64,000 nt of DNA, taken from contig NZ_SAIY01000014.1 in the NCBI RefSeq assembly GCF_010560025.1, positions 17,745-81,744 of the forward strand. Reading direction: 5' to 3'. Source of the DNA: Verrucosispora sioxanthis (lineage in GTDB: Bacteria; Actinomycetota; Actinomycetes; Mycobacteriales; Micromonosporaceae). Below the pieces are notes generated by a model, which did not search any database, was not told the origin of the DNA, and was given only the letters and a program-made list of their open reading frames with translations. Shown in pieces: positions 25,508-34,321 of this stretch. Position 1 is the first letter of the stretch. Every line of letters begins with the position of its first letter. A program made the position numbers and the translations under genes.

Positions 25508-26569
25508 CTACTCCCTGGGTTCGGGTGCCGGGCCGGTCGAGGCGCGCACCACCAGTTCCGGTCGGAGCAGCAGGGACTGACTGGGGCTGGCCTCGGCCTC
25601 GTCGATTCGGGAAAGCAGGTGCCGGAAGGCGGCCGCAGCCATGTCGCCGATCGGCTGGCGGACCGTGGTCAGGGGTGGTGCCGCCAGATCGGCGAGCACG
25701 ATGTCGTCGAAGCCGACCACGGACACGTCCTCTCCCACCCGGAGTCCGGCATCCCGGATACCGGCACTGATGCCGAGGGCACACATGTCGTTGATGGCGA
25801 CGATGGCGGTGGGACGGTAGTCGGACTGCAGCAACTCGTGCGCGGCCGTCCGACCGAGCCCGGCGGCGTCGAGATCGCCGTACGGCTCCTGCTCCGCGCC
25901 GCCGGACCAGACGATTGCCTCGGCCGGGTCCAGCCCGGCCTGCTCCAACGCGTCGGTGAAGCCACGAAACCGCTCCCGGCGGTTGACGCTGCGCAGCGAT
26001 CCGGAGACGAATGCGATGCGTCGATGGCCGAGCTCCAGCAGGTGGGCGGTGGCGAGGTGGGCACCCACCACGTTGTCGACGCTGATGTTCACCAGAGTGC
26101 CCGGGTCGCCGGCCTGTGCGGTGCGGTCGAAGGCGACCAGGCTGAGACCTGCCTCGACCAGGGGCAGCACGTGGTTCAGGGAGGGCAGCGAGGAGCAGAG
26201 GACGACGCCGCGGATGCCGTCGGCCCAGAGTTCCTCGAGGTAGCGTCGCTCCCGGTCCGGCTCCCGCTCGCTGTTGCACAGCAGGACGTGGTATCCGTCA
26301 GCCAGCGCGGCCCGTTCCAGGTAGCGAGCGAAGTTGCCCCAGAACGGGTTGGCGACCGAGGGCACGACCAGCCCGACCACCTGAATCCGGCCGGTACGCA
26401 GCTGCCGGGCGGCGCGATTCGGGCGGTAGCCGAGCCGGTCTATCGCGTCGGCCACCCGGGTGCGGGTCTGCGGGAGCATCCGGCCGGGGCGGCCGTTGAG
26501 GAAGTTCGACACGGTGCTGGGCGAGACGCCAGCCTCTCGGGCCACCTGGTAGATCGTCACACCACTCAC
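25508..26569 (-). CDS. LacI-family transcriptional regulator
   Basis: A 353-residue repressor. Helix-turn-helix about 4-25 (TIYQVAREAGVSPSTVSNFL); hinge region RPNRAARQLRTGR; periplasmic-binding-like sugar domain about 60-350 (GLVVPSVANPFW, VVGFDDIVLADLAAPPLTTV). GTG 26569 is preferred because GGAGAAG stands 8-9 bases upstream and translation begins just before the HTH; an in-frame GTG at 26650 would add 27 residues without a good Shine-Dalgarno. It is divergent from the ABC operon, and an operator copy sits in the shared region at 26734-26748. Four matching operators in the locus make it the presumed alginate repressor. Confidence 0.92.
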   Translation of the reverse strand: MSGVTIYQVAREAGVSPSTVSNFLNGRPGRMLPQTRTRVADAIDRLGYRPNRAARQLRTGRIQVVGLVVPSVANPFWGNFARYLERAALADGYHVLLCNSEREPDRERRYLEELWADGIRGVVLCSSLPSLNHVLPLVEAGLSLVAFDRTAQAGDPGTLVNISVDNVVGAHLATAHLLELGHRRIAFVSGSLRSVNRRERFRGFTDALEQAGLDPAEAIVWSGGAEQEPYGDLDAAGLGRTAAHELLQSDYRPTAIVAINDMCALGISAGIRDAGLRVGEDVSVVGFDDIVLADLAAPPLTTVRQPIGDMAAAAFRHLLSRIDEAEASPSQSLLLRPELVVRASTGPAPEPRE

Positions 26570-26687
26570 GTCGAGCTTCTCCGGTTGGTTCAGACGGATC
26601 GGAACGATCCGAGTGTAGGGGTTTACCGCGGGATGACCGCTCCTGGCCACCTTAGTTAAGCCGGTGTTTCGTCGTCATGTCTAGGCA

Positions 26688-26716
26688 TTGACAGCACTGC
26701 ACACCGCTCCTAACCT
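26688..26716 (+). promoter_or_regulatory. Promoter of the ABC transporter operon
   Basis: TTGACA (26688-26693), a 17-bp spacer and TAACCT (26711-26716). The -10 fits the relaxed actinobacterial TAnnnT. The LacI-type operator begins 17 bp after the -10 box. Confidence 0.6.
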
Positions 26717-26733
26717 TGCTGCAACGTTGTACC

Positions 26734-26748
26734 AGTAAATCGATGCAT
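26734..26748. promoter_or_regulatory. LacI-type operator copy 4
   Basis: AGTAAATCGATGCAT in the intergenic region between the divergent LacI gene and the ABC operon. It shares GTAAATCGATNCA with the other copies. The position just downstream of the predicted transcription start suggests repression of the importer and catabolic operon. Confidence 0.7.
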
Positions 26749-26828
26749 GACTTGGCGATGACAATCCGAACCGCGATGTGGGCGGTTACCCAGGGCGGCG
26801 GAGTTCCGCTGCGGGAGGGAAGGCCAGG

Positions 26829-28109
26829 ATGACCAGAACCCGGGGGAGTCGGACGCGTGCGATGGCGGTGGCGCTCGTCGCGACGCTGTTCGCCACCGCC
26901 TGTGGCGGTTCGGCACCCAGTAACGATGACGAGGCCAGCGGCACGATCCGGCTGCTGACCCCGATCTTCGAGGGCGCGGACGGCAAGACCGTGCTGGAGA
27001 AGCAGCTCGGCGACTTCAAGGAGAAGTACCCGGACATCACCGTCGAGGTGGACTACACCTCGTACGGCAAGCTCAACGAGAAGCTCACCACCTCGATCGC
27101 CGGTGGTCGGCCGTACGACGTGATGCTGATGGGGGTCGGCTGGATTCCGCCGTTCGCGGAGAAGGGCGCCCTGGCGGAACTCGACGAGAGCAAGCAGGAG
27201 CTGACCCAGCGGTACAACGAGCGGGTGGTGGAGCCCGGCATCTACCAGGACAAGGTCTACGGCCTGCCGATCATGCTGGACACCCGGTTCGGCCTGTACC
27301 GCAAGGACATCTTCGCCGAGGCAGGCATCCCGGGCCCGCCGAGCAACTTCGCCGAGCTACGGGAGATCGGCCGCAAGCTGACCGTGCGGGACGGCAGCGG
27401 CAAGCTCACCCGCGCCGGCGTCGACATCCTCTCCAACGACCTGCGTCAGACGTTCCTCCCGCTGATGTGGGCCAACGGTGGCGAGCTGTGGACTCCCGAC
27501 GGCAAGCCTGCCTTCAACAGTCCCGAGGCGGTCGGTGCGCTGCAACTGATGACCGACATCATCCGCACCGACAAGTCCGAGGACTTCGGCTTCACCCAGC
27601 CTGGTGCCACCGGTCTTCCGCTGGCCCAGGGGCGCGCGGCGATGATGGTGGGTCACAACAATCACCTGCTGGCGATCGAGGAGCAGGCACCCGAGCTGAT
27701 CAAGGAAGACAAGATCGGCTTCTTCATGATCAACAATGAGCGGCCCGCGATGTTCCAGGGCGGCACCCTGGCGACCGTCTCGGCGAAGTCCCAGCGTCCG
27801 GCTGCTGCCAAGGCACTGGTCAGCTTCCTCACCGACGAGCAGGCCTCGCTCGCCGCCAACGAGCAGCGGGGCAACGTGCCGGCGCTCAACAGCCTGGCCG
27901 ACTCCGAGTACGTGGAAAGCAACAAGGCCGCGCAGTTCGCCATGGCGAACCTCGACGCCGCCTACTCCGAAGGCGGGGTGCCGGCCTGGTTGGAGATCCG
28001 GGGCGACTTCAAGGCGGCCATCGAGTCCGCGCTGCTGGGCCAGAAGACCCCGCAGCAGGCCCTCGACGAGCTGGTGGTCAAGGCCCAGGCAGCGATCGCC
28101 AAGGGCTGA
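26829..28109 (+). CDS. ABC sugar-binding lipoprotein (alginate oligomer import)
   Basis: A 426-residue extracellular solute-binding lipoprotein of cluster 1 (maltose/oligosaccharide type). Signal peptide about 1-24 with lipobox FATAC; the lipidated Cys is residue 25. The family shows ITVEVDYTSYGKLNEKLTTSI, a large alpha/beta two-lobe fold, PYDVMLMGVGWIPPFAEKG and FQGGTLATVSAKSQRP near the C-terminus. ATG 26829 follows GGAGGGAAGG. It is the first gene of an operon leading into two permeases with no gap larger than 15 bp up to the SDR. Alginate oligosaccharides are the inferred cargo because every neighbour acts on alginate. Confidence 0.9.
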   Translation: MTRTRGSRTRAMAVALVATLFATACGGSAPSNDDEASGTIRLLTPIFEGADGKTVLEKQLGDFKEKYPDITVEVDYTSYGKLNEKLTTSIAGGRPYDVMLMGVGWIPPFAEKGALAELDESKQELTQRYNERVVEPGIYQDKVYGLPIMLDTRFGLYRKDIFAEAGIPGPPSNFAELREIGRKLTVRDGSGKLTRAGVDILSNDLRQTFLPLMWANGGELWTPDGKPAFNSPEAVGALQLMTDIIRTDKSEDFGFTQPGATGLPLAQGRAAMMVGHNNHLLAIEEQAPELIKEDKIGFFMINNERPAMFQGGTLATVSAKSQRPAAAKALVSFLTDEQASLAANEQRGNVPALNSLADSEYVESNKAAQFAMANLDAAYSEGGVPAWLEIRGDFKAAIESALLGQKTPQQALDELVVKAQAAIAKG

Positions 28110-28110
28110 C

Positions 28111-29061
28111 ATGACCAGCACCCTCGAATCCGTGAGCGTGGCGTCCGCGAGTCGGGCGCCACGCCCGCCCCGCCGTCGTCGAAAGCTCGGTGCCGAACGT
28201 CGTCGTGCGGCGTACCTGATGCTGGCCCCATCGGTCATTCACCTGATCTGGTGGATCGGCATTCCGGTGGTGGCCACGTTCGGCCTGGCCTTCACCAACT
28301 ACGACGTCATCGCCGGCACCGTCGAGTGGGCCGGCCTGGACAACTTCCGCGAGATCTTCGCCGACGACATCTGGAACCTGTCGATCTGGCACACCGTTGT
28401 CTTCACCTTCTTCACCGTGCCGGTGGCGATGGTGATCGCGGTGATCATCGCGGTGCTGCTCAATCAACGGATCAAGGCGTTGGCCTGGTACCGTGCGGCG
28501 TTCTTCATGCCACACATCACCGCCACCGTCGCGATCGCGCTGGTCTGGATGTGGATGTTCGAGCCCAACCTCGGGCTGTTCAACCTTCTTCTGGACTGGG
28601 TCGGGGTGAACGGGCCTGCCTGGCTGTCGGACCCCGACTGGGCGATGCCGGCGGTGATCCTGGTCAGCATCTGGAAAGGCATCGGTCTGAAGATGTTGAT
28701 TTACCTGGCGGCCCTGCAGAACATTCCGCACGACCTGTACGAGGCGGCGGACATCGACGGCGCGTCCGGCGTCCGTAAGTTCTTCGCGATCACCCTGCCG
28801 ATGCTGAGGCCCGCCACATTCTTCGTCTTCATCGTCTCCATGATCGACGCGTTCCAGGTCTTCGACCAGGTGTACGTGCTGACTCCCGACGGCGGCCCGG
28901 CGAACTCGACGACCGTGATGACGTACGAGATCTACCGGACGGCGTTCGGTGAGTTCGACATCTCGGCGGCCTGCGCGCAGAGCGTGGTGCTCTTCGCCTT
29001 TCTGCTCGTGTTGACGGTGATCGGCCGCCGACTGACCGGGAAGGACGGCGATGAAGCGTAA
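28111..29061 (+). CDS. ABC sugar transporter permease 1 (MalF type)
   Basis: A 316-residue inner-membrane permease. A basic leader (PRPPRRRRKLGAERRR, about 18-33) is followed by six predicted membrane helices, the first at AYLMLAPSVIHLIWWIGIPV. The EAA loop that docks the ATPase is EAADIDGASGVRKFFAITLP at about 211-230. It starts one base after the binding-protein stop and overlaps the second permease by 11 bp. No ATP-binding subunit is encoded here; in actinomycetes a shared MsiK-type ATPase commonly serves such systems. Confidence 0.93.
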   Translation: MTSTLESVSVASASRAPRPPRRRRKLGAERRRAAYLMLAPSVIHLIWWIGIPVVATFGLAFTNYDVIAGTVEWAGLDNFREIFADDIWNLSIWHTVVFTFFTVPVAMVIAVIIAVLLNQRIKALAWYRAAFFMPHITATVAIALVWMWMFEPNLGLFNLLLDWVGVNGPAWLSDPDWAMPAVILVSIWKGIGLKMLIYLAALQNIPHDLYEAADIDGASGVRKFFAITLPMLRPATFFVFIVSMIDAFQVFDQVYVLTPDGGPANSTTVMTYEIYRTAFGEFDISAACAQSVVLFAFLLVLTVIGRRLTGKDGDEA

Positions 29062-29914
29062 GGTCGACGCCCGCTGGGTGCTGCATCTGCTGCTCGGCGT
29101 CGGCGGGCTCATCATGATCGTGCCGTTCGTTTGGATGATCCTGACGTCGCTGAAGAGCCGCGCCGACATCGCCGCTTACCCGCCGAACCTGCTGCCCGAC
29201 GAGTGGGTGTGGAGCAACTACCAGGCCGCGCTGGACTACGCACCGTTCGGGACGTACTTCCGCAACAGTCTGTTGATCGCCATCGGCCACACGGTGATCA
29301 ATCTGATGTTGGCGACGATGGCCGGCTACGCGCTGGCCCGGGTTCCGTTCCGGGGCCGGACCGTGGTGTTCATGGCCGTCCTGGCGATGATGATGATCCC
29401 CACCTACACGAAGATCGTCCCGCAGTACCTGATCGCCAAGGGAATGCCGTTCTTCGGCGGCAATGACTACCTCGGGCGGGGCGGCTACGGCTGGCTCGAC
29501 TCGTGGTGGGTCCTGATCGTCCCGGGGGCGCTGACCCCGTTCGCGATCTTCCTGTTCCGTCAGTTCTACCTGTCGCTGCCACGCGAGCTGGAGGAAGCGG
29601 CCCGCATCGACGGCATGGGTGAGTTCGGAATCTTCGCCCGGGTGATGACCCCGTTGGTGAAACCCGCGATTGCCACCGTCGCCCTGGTCACCTTCGAGAA
29701 CAGCTGGAACAACTTCCTCTGGCCGCTGCTGGTCACCACCCGCGACGACCTGCGGGTCATCCAGGTCGGCCTGGCCGCGTTCCAGTTGGCCGAGCGTACC
29801 GAGTGGTCCTACCTGATGGCCGGCTCGACGCTGGCCACCGTGCCGATGATCGTGCTGTTCCTGTTCGCCCAGCGCTACTTCGTGCAGGGCTTCGCCACTG
29901 CCGGAATCAAGTAA
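29051..29914 (+). CDS. ABC sugar transporter permease 2 (MalG type)
   Basis: A 287-residue inner-membrane permease with six predicted helices, the first at VLHLLLGVGGLIMIVPFVWM. The family segment LTSLKSRADIAAYPPNLLP follows, and the EAA docking loop is EEAARIDGMGEFGIFARVMTP. ATG 29051 overlaps permease 1 by 11 bp, a typical arrangement of partner subunits. AAGGAG after its stop serves the SDR gene 15 bp downstream. Confidence 0.93.
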   Translation: MKRKVDARWVLHLLLGVGGLIMIVPFVWMILTSLKSRADIAAYPPNLLPDEWVWSNYQAALDYAPFGTYFRNSLLIAIGHTVINLMLATMAGYALARVPFRGRTVVFMAVLAMMMIPTYTKIVPQYLIAKGMPFFGGNDYLGRGGYGWLDSWWVLIVPGALTPFAIFLFRQFYLSLPRELEEAARIDGMGEFGIFARVMTPLVKPAIATVALVTFENSWNNFLWPLLVTTRDDLRVIQVGLAAFQLAERTEWSYLMAGSTLATVPMIVLFLFAQRYFVQGFATAGIK

Positions 29915-29928
29915 GAAGGAGCACCCTG

Positions 29929-30696
29929 ATGACTCTCGACCTGACCGGACGCCGCGCGCTCGTCACCGGCGCCGGCCACGGTATCGGTGCCGCCATCGCC
30001 GTGGCGCTGGCCCGGGCCGGGGCGGACGTCGCCGTCCACCACGGACACTCTGCCGGGCCGGCCGCCGAGGTGGCGGCGACCATCGAGGCCCTGGGCCGCA
30101 AGAGTGTCGTCCGGCAGGCCGACCTTACGCGCACCGAGGAGGTGACCGACCTCCTTGACGAGGTCACCGGCTTTCTCGGCGGCCTGGAGATTCTGGTCTG
30201 CAACGCCGGTGGCATGGTGGGCCGCAGCCCGGTGGCGGAGATGACCGACGACCACTACGCCCAGGTGGTCGACCTGAACCTGGGCAGCACCTTCCGTACC
30301 GTACGGGCGGCAATCCCGCACCTGCGCGCCGCCGGAAGCGCCGGCCGCGTCATCACCATGTCGTCGCTGGCCGCGCAGAACGGTGGTGGCGCCGGATCGG
30401 CGGTCTACGCGGCGGCGAAAGCCGGCGTGCGTGGCCTGACCAAGGGACTCGCCAAGGAAATGGCCAGCACCGGTACGACCGTGAACGCGGTCGCACCGGG
30501 CTTCATCGGCGGCACCGCTTTCCACGACACCTTCACCCCGGCGAAGACCCAGGAGGCGATCATCGCGGGGGTGCCGTTGGGCCGAGGTGGTCGGCCCGAG
30601 GACGTCGCCGCCGCGGTCGCGTGGCTCGCCTCCGACGCCGCCGGCTACGTCACCGGCGCCACCATCGACATCGACGGTGGCGCATGGTTCCGGTGA
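29929..30696 (+). CDS. SDR oxidoreductase, probable DEH (uronate) reductase
   Basis: A 255-residue short-chain dehydrogenase/reductase. Cofactor motif TGAGHGIG (about 13-20), NAGG at the fourth strand, catalytic Ser in ITMSSLAAQ, Tyr and Lys in VYAAAKAG, and a C-terminal GYVTGATIDIDGGAW. The SDR assigned in alginate catabolism reduces 4-deoxy-L-erythro-5-hexoseulose uronate (DEH) to 2-keto-3-deoxygluconate (KDG) with NAD(P)H. That role is inferred here because kinase and aldolase for KDG lie in the same operon and no other reductase does. An HH pair after VAV suggests nothing certain about NADH/NADPH choice. AAGGAG precedes the ATG. Confidence 0.85.
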   Translation: MTLDLTGRRALVTGAGHGIGAAIAVALARAGADVAVHHGHSAGPAAEVAATIEALGRKSVVRQADLTRTEEVTDLLDEVTGFLGGLEILVCNAGGMVGRSPVAEMTDDHYAQVVDLNLGSTFRTVRAAIPHLRAAGSAGRVITMSSLAAQNGGGAGSAVYAAAKAGVRGLTKGLAKEMASTGTTVNAVAPGFIGGTAFHDTFTPAKTQEAIIAGVPLGRGGRPEDVAAAVAWLASDAAGYVTGATIDIDGGAWFR

Positions 30697-32270
30697 TCGG
30701 CGCACCAGGAGCGCCGCCACGCGCGCCGGTACTCCCCGCCGAGCGCGGTGGCTGGTGGCACGCCTACGTCTGCCCCGCGCACGGCGTGGAACTCGAACAC
30801 GACAGCCTGCTCGACGGCGTCCTCCCGGCGGGTGGCGCCCGTTGCCGGCACGGCTGCCGGATCGACGAGCCAGCGGTTCGAGGGGCCTGGACGGTCCTCG
30901 CCCACCAGGCGAGCGCCCGGCGGATCCGGGCGCTCGCCCGGTCCCCGCAGGCCGCTGACCGTCACCTGGCCGTCGACCTGCTGACCGCCTACGCCCGGCA
31001 GTACGCGGCGCTCGGCGCGGCACCGCACGACGGTGCCGCCGAGTGGATGCTGCGTGGTCGGCTGTTCCACCAGGCGTTGACCGAGGCCATCTGGGCGGTG
31101 AGCATCGGCCAGGCCGCTCGGGCGTTGAGGGCGATCGGGCAGCCCCTGCCCACCGAAGTGACCCAACTGCTGCGGGCACTCGGCACGGCGGCCGGGCAGG
31201 CCCGCGACGCGCTCGTCGCCGACGGCCGGTTCGACTCCAACTACACCGCCTGGCTGATCGCCGCCGGCGCGGCCTGCTCCGGCCGTCCGGAATGGATCAG
31301 CGGCCAGCACGGCATGGGTGACCACGTGCTCGCGGCGATCCGTCCGGACGGCTGGGAGTGGGAGGGCTCCACCTACTACCACGGCTTCGTGCTGCGGGCG
31401 TACCTGCTCACCCTGGAAGCGTTGCCGCACGTTGCGGTGCCGGGGCAGGTACGGTCGCGGCTGACCGCGATGGTCGGGGTGCTGGACACCCTCACTACCT
31501 CTGGTGGCCTGCTGCCCGCCCTGCACGACGGCCCCTACGACCGGCCGCCGGCCCAGTACGAGATGGACGAACTTCGGGAACTGCTGCCGCTGCTCGGTGC
31601 CGGTGCAAATCAACCGGGACCGGTGACGGTCTATCCGACGACTGGCTACGCGGTGCTACGCGGATCAGGGCTGCACGCCGTGGTCGACTTCGGTCCGCAC
31701 GGCGGTTCACACGGGCACCGGGACAAGTTGGCGCTCTATCTGTACGGCGCGAACACCCCCTGGCAGCCCGACCCCGGTCAGGTGCCGTACGCACATCGGG
31801 GATGGCGGCAGCACTACGCCTCCACCGCCGCCCATCCCACGTTCTCCGTCGACGGGCTCGACCAGGCGGAGTGCGCGGGTCACCTGCTCGGTCACGACGA
31901 CCGCTCGGTGAGTGTCGGCTGCGACACCGCGTACCCCGGGGTGTCGGCCCGTCGTCGGTTGACCCTCCGCGACGGCGCGCTGGTCGACGAGTTGACCGTG
32001 GAGACCGATAGGCCCCGCCGGATCGCCGTCCAGCTGAGACCTGATGTCGATCTGACCGTGCGCGCCGGCGCCGGCGGTTCGCTGGAGACGGTGTGGCCGG
32101 GCCGGCAGACCCTACGTGGCCAGCACACCTCCTCGACCGCCGCGGTGGCGATGTGCCGGCCCGGCCCGGGGCCGGCGGACGACCCGCAACGGGTCCGCAC
32201 CTGGGTCGACTGGACCGCCGTCGACGCCACCACGGTGACCTTCCGTTCGATCTACCGGCTGGAGAACTGA
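30693..32270 (+). CDS. Heparinase II/III-family protein 1, probable oligo-alginate lyase
   Basis: A 525-residue protein from GTG 30693 (GTGA overlap with the SDR stop); ATG 30684 is an alternative. No signal peptide, so cytoplasmic. The N-terminal part (RGGWWHAYVCPAHGVELEHD) and the alpha-helical toroid with FDSNYTAWLIAAGAA and EWEGSTYYHGFVLRAYL are followed by the heparinase II/III beta-sandwich with VDFGPHGGSHGHRDKLALYL (conserved His pair and Asp). This arrangement is that of exo-acting alginate lyases of the PL15/PL17 type. I infer cleavage of imported alginate oligomers to the unsaturated monomer that becomes DEH. Confidence 0.75.
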   Translation: MIGAPGAPPRAPVLPAERGGWWHAYVCPAHGVELEHDSLLDGVLPAGGARCRHGCRIDEPAVRGAWTVLAHQASARRIRALARSPQAADRHLAVDLLTAYARQYAALGAAPHDGAAEWMLRGRLFHQALTEAIWAVSIGQAARALRAIGQPLPTEVTQLLRALGTAAGQARDALVADGRFDSNYTAWLIAAGAACSGRPEWISGQHGMGDHVLAAIRPDGWEWEGSTYYHGFVLRAYLLTLEALPHVAVPGQVRSRLTAMVGVLDTLTTSGGLLPALHDGPYDRPPAQYEMDELRELLPLLGAGANQPGPVTVYPTTGYAVLRGSGLHAVVDFGPHGGSHGHRDKLALYLYGANTPWQPDPGQVPYAHRGWRQHYASTAAHPTFSVDGLDQAECAGHLLGHDDRSVSVGCDTAYPGVSARRRLTLRDGALVDELTVETDRPRRIAVQLRPDVDLTVRAGAGGSLETVWPGRQTLRGQHTSSTAAVAMCRPGPGPADDPQRVRTWVDWTAVDATTVTFRSIYRLEN

Positions 32271-34321
32271 TGCAACCCCTGCTCATCGGCGGCCGCCTCG
32301 ACGGATTGCGGGCCGCGCTCACCACCACCCACGCCGCTCAGTGGCGACGGCTGTACGAGCAGTGTGACTGGTACCGCGGGCAGAGCCCGCCGACCGAACA
32401 CCCGACCGCCAGCATCACCTACTTCGGCCCCGCCGCGATGAACCTCGCCCTCGCGTACCGCCTCACCGGGCAACCGGGCTACCTGTTGGAGGCGCGTCGG
32501 TGGATCAGGATCGCGGTGTCGTACCCGCACTGGGGCAAGGCGAAGCTGCCCGACCATGACCTCGACGCGGGCTGGCTGCTGCACGGGCTGTCGCTGGCGT
32601 ACTCGTGGCTGCGGGACGAACTGCCCGCCGACGAGGCGGAGGCGTTGCGCGCGAAGCTGACCCTCCAGGGCGAACGGCTGTACAGCTTCGCGGTCGAAAC
32701 CGAGGGCTCCTGGTGGTCGTCGAGTTACTGGCAGAACCACAACTGGATCTGCTATGCGGGCCTCGCCGCTGCGGGTTACGTGCTCGACAAGCCGGAGTGG
32801 AGCGGCCGGGCCCGGGACAACCTCGGCACCGTGCTGGACCTGATGCCCGACGACGGCTCCGACTCCGAGGGCGTCGTCTATTGGCGCTACGGCGTGCCGT
32901 GGCTGGCCATCCACCTCGACCTGTTACAGGACGCCGAGGGAATCGACTGGTGGCGGCGGGGCGGTTTCCTGCAGCGGACCTTCGGCTGGCGGCTGCACCA
33001 GTGTGCGCCCGGCTTCGAGGAGAACATCGACCACGGCGACTGTCATGACCGCCGCTCCGGGCACAGCGTCGCGCTCTACCACAAGTTCGCCGCCGTCTAC
33101 CGGGACGGTAGGGCCCGCTGGCTTGCCGACCGGGTCGCTGAGCGTTACTTCTGGCGGGAGGCGTACGCCTCCGGCGTGAAGCCGGGTGTGATGCCGGAGG
33201 CGGGCTACGAACTGCTCTGGTACGACCCGAGCGTGTCGGCTGAGGACCCGACCCGCACGGTGGCGACGACTGCCCACTTTCCCGACCTCGGCCAGGTGAC
33301 CGCCCGGACCGGCTGGCATGACGCCGCCGCCTTCGTCAGTTTCAAGGCCGCACCCGGCGGCGGGCACCAGGCCTGGGACAGCGCTGAGCGCTTCCGTCGT
33401 GACAGGGGTTGGGAAACCCTCAATGCCGGGCACCACCATCCCGACGCGGGAGCCTTCGTCTTCGGTGCGCACGGCGCGTTCCTCGCCGTGGATGACGGCT
33501 ATTGCAACCGGAAACGGGCCGCCTACCACAACCTGGTGCTGGTTGACGGGCAGGGCTGGGCGGGGGAGGACCGCTACCACGTCTACAAGGACCTGCCGTA
33601 CGAGCGCCAGGCCCGGCTGCGGGACGTGCTCGCCGCCGACGGCGTCGCGCATGCGACGGCCGAGTCGGCGGCCATGTTCGATCCGGCGCTGGGCGTACGG
33701 CAGGTGGACCGGACGCTGGTCTTCACACCGGCCGGTCGGTTGGTCATCCTCGACGAACTCGCCGCCGAGCAGCCGCGCGGGTGGACCTTCCTGTTGCACT
33801 CGGACTGGCCGGCCGAGCTCGATGGAGATGACGTCGTGCTGCGCTCCGGGCCCGCACAGGCGCACGTACGCAGGTTCGCCCCGGACACCGCCGCGGTCAG
33901 CCGGACGACGACGGAGATCGAGGCCAACCCCACCGCCAGCACCCCGAGTCTGCGGATCGTGCGTACCCTGCACACGGTCCGGGTCGAGGTGCCGCCGATC
34001 TCCCGTACCCGGATGCTGACCAGCATCGAACCGACTTCGGCGCTGGCACCCACCCCTGCCGTCGCCGAGCCGGTGGACTGCGCCGACGGGGTCGGGGTGC
34101 GGTTCGGTGCTGACGGGGAAACCGTACTGCTGGCGCCGAGCGGCCGGCGGATCGACGGCGCGGCGGTGCGGGCCGCCGCCGCCGCCGTGATCCTTCTGCC
34201 GGCCGTCGCCGGCGGCCGGGCACGGGTTGGTGTGGTCGGCGCGACCCGGGTCGAGGTGGCGGGCGTTACCGTGGTCGACAGCGTCAAGCCGGTGACCGGG
34301 GTGCTGCCGTGGCCAGCCTGA
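32270..34321 (+). CDS. Heparinase II/III-family protein 2, probable oligo-alginate lyase
   Basis: A 683-residue leaderless protein starting at ATG 32270 in a TGATG overlap with the preceding lyase. Alpha/alpha-toroid about 30-370 with SYWQNHNWICYAGLAAAGYV and YWRYGVPWLAIHLDL; heparinase II/III-like beta-sheet domain about 375-660 with NAGHHHPDAGAFVFGAHGAF (the catalytic/metal His cluster). Size and motif order resemble PL15 exolyases such as those of Agrobacterium and Sphingomonas (about 700-780 residues). Its pairing with a second, distinct heparinase-fold protein may reflect preference for M- versus G-terminated oligomers. Family is firm; substrate is inferred from the locus. Confidence 0.8.
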   Translation: MQPLLIGGRLDGLRAALTTTHAAQWRRLYEQCDWYRGQSPPTEHPTASITYFGPAAMNLALAYRLTGQPGYLLEARRWIRIAVSYPHWGKAKLPDHDLDAGWLLHGLSLAYSWLRDELPADEAEALRAKLTLQGERLYSFAVETEGSWWSSSYWQNHNWICYAGLAAAGYVLDKPEWSGRARDNLGTVLDLMPDDGSDSEGVVYWRYGVPWLAIHLDLLQDAEGIDWWRRGGFLQRTFGWRLHQCAPGFEENIDHGDCHDRRSGHSVALYHKFAAVYRDGRARWLADRVAERYFWREAYASGVKPGVMPEAGYELLWYDPSVSAEDPTRTVATTAHFPDLGQVTARTGWHDAAAFVSFKAAPGGGHQAWDSAERFRRDRGWETLNAGHHHPDAGAFVFGAHGAFLAVDDGYCNRKRAAYHNLVLVDGQGWAGEDRYHVYKDLPYERQARLRDVLAADGVAHATAESAAMFDPALGVRQVDRTLVFTPAGRLVILDELAAEQPRGWTFLLHSDWPAELDGDDVVLRSGPAQAHVRRFAPDTAAVSRTTTEIEANPTASTPSLRIVRTLHTVRVEVPPISRTRMLTSIEPTSALAPTPAVAEPVDCADGVGVRFGADGETVLLAPSGRRIDGAAVRAAAAAVILLPAVAGGRARVGVVGATRVEVAGVTVVDSVKPVTGVLPWPA

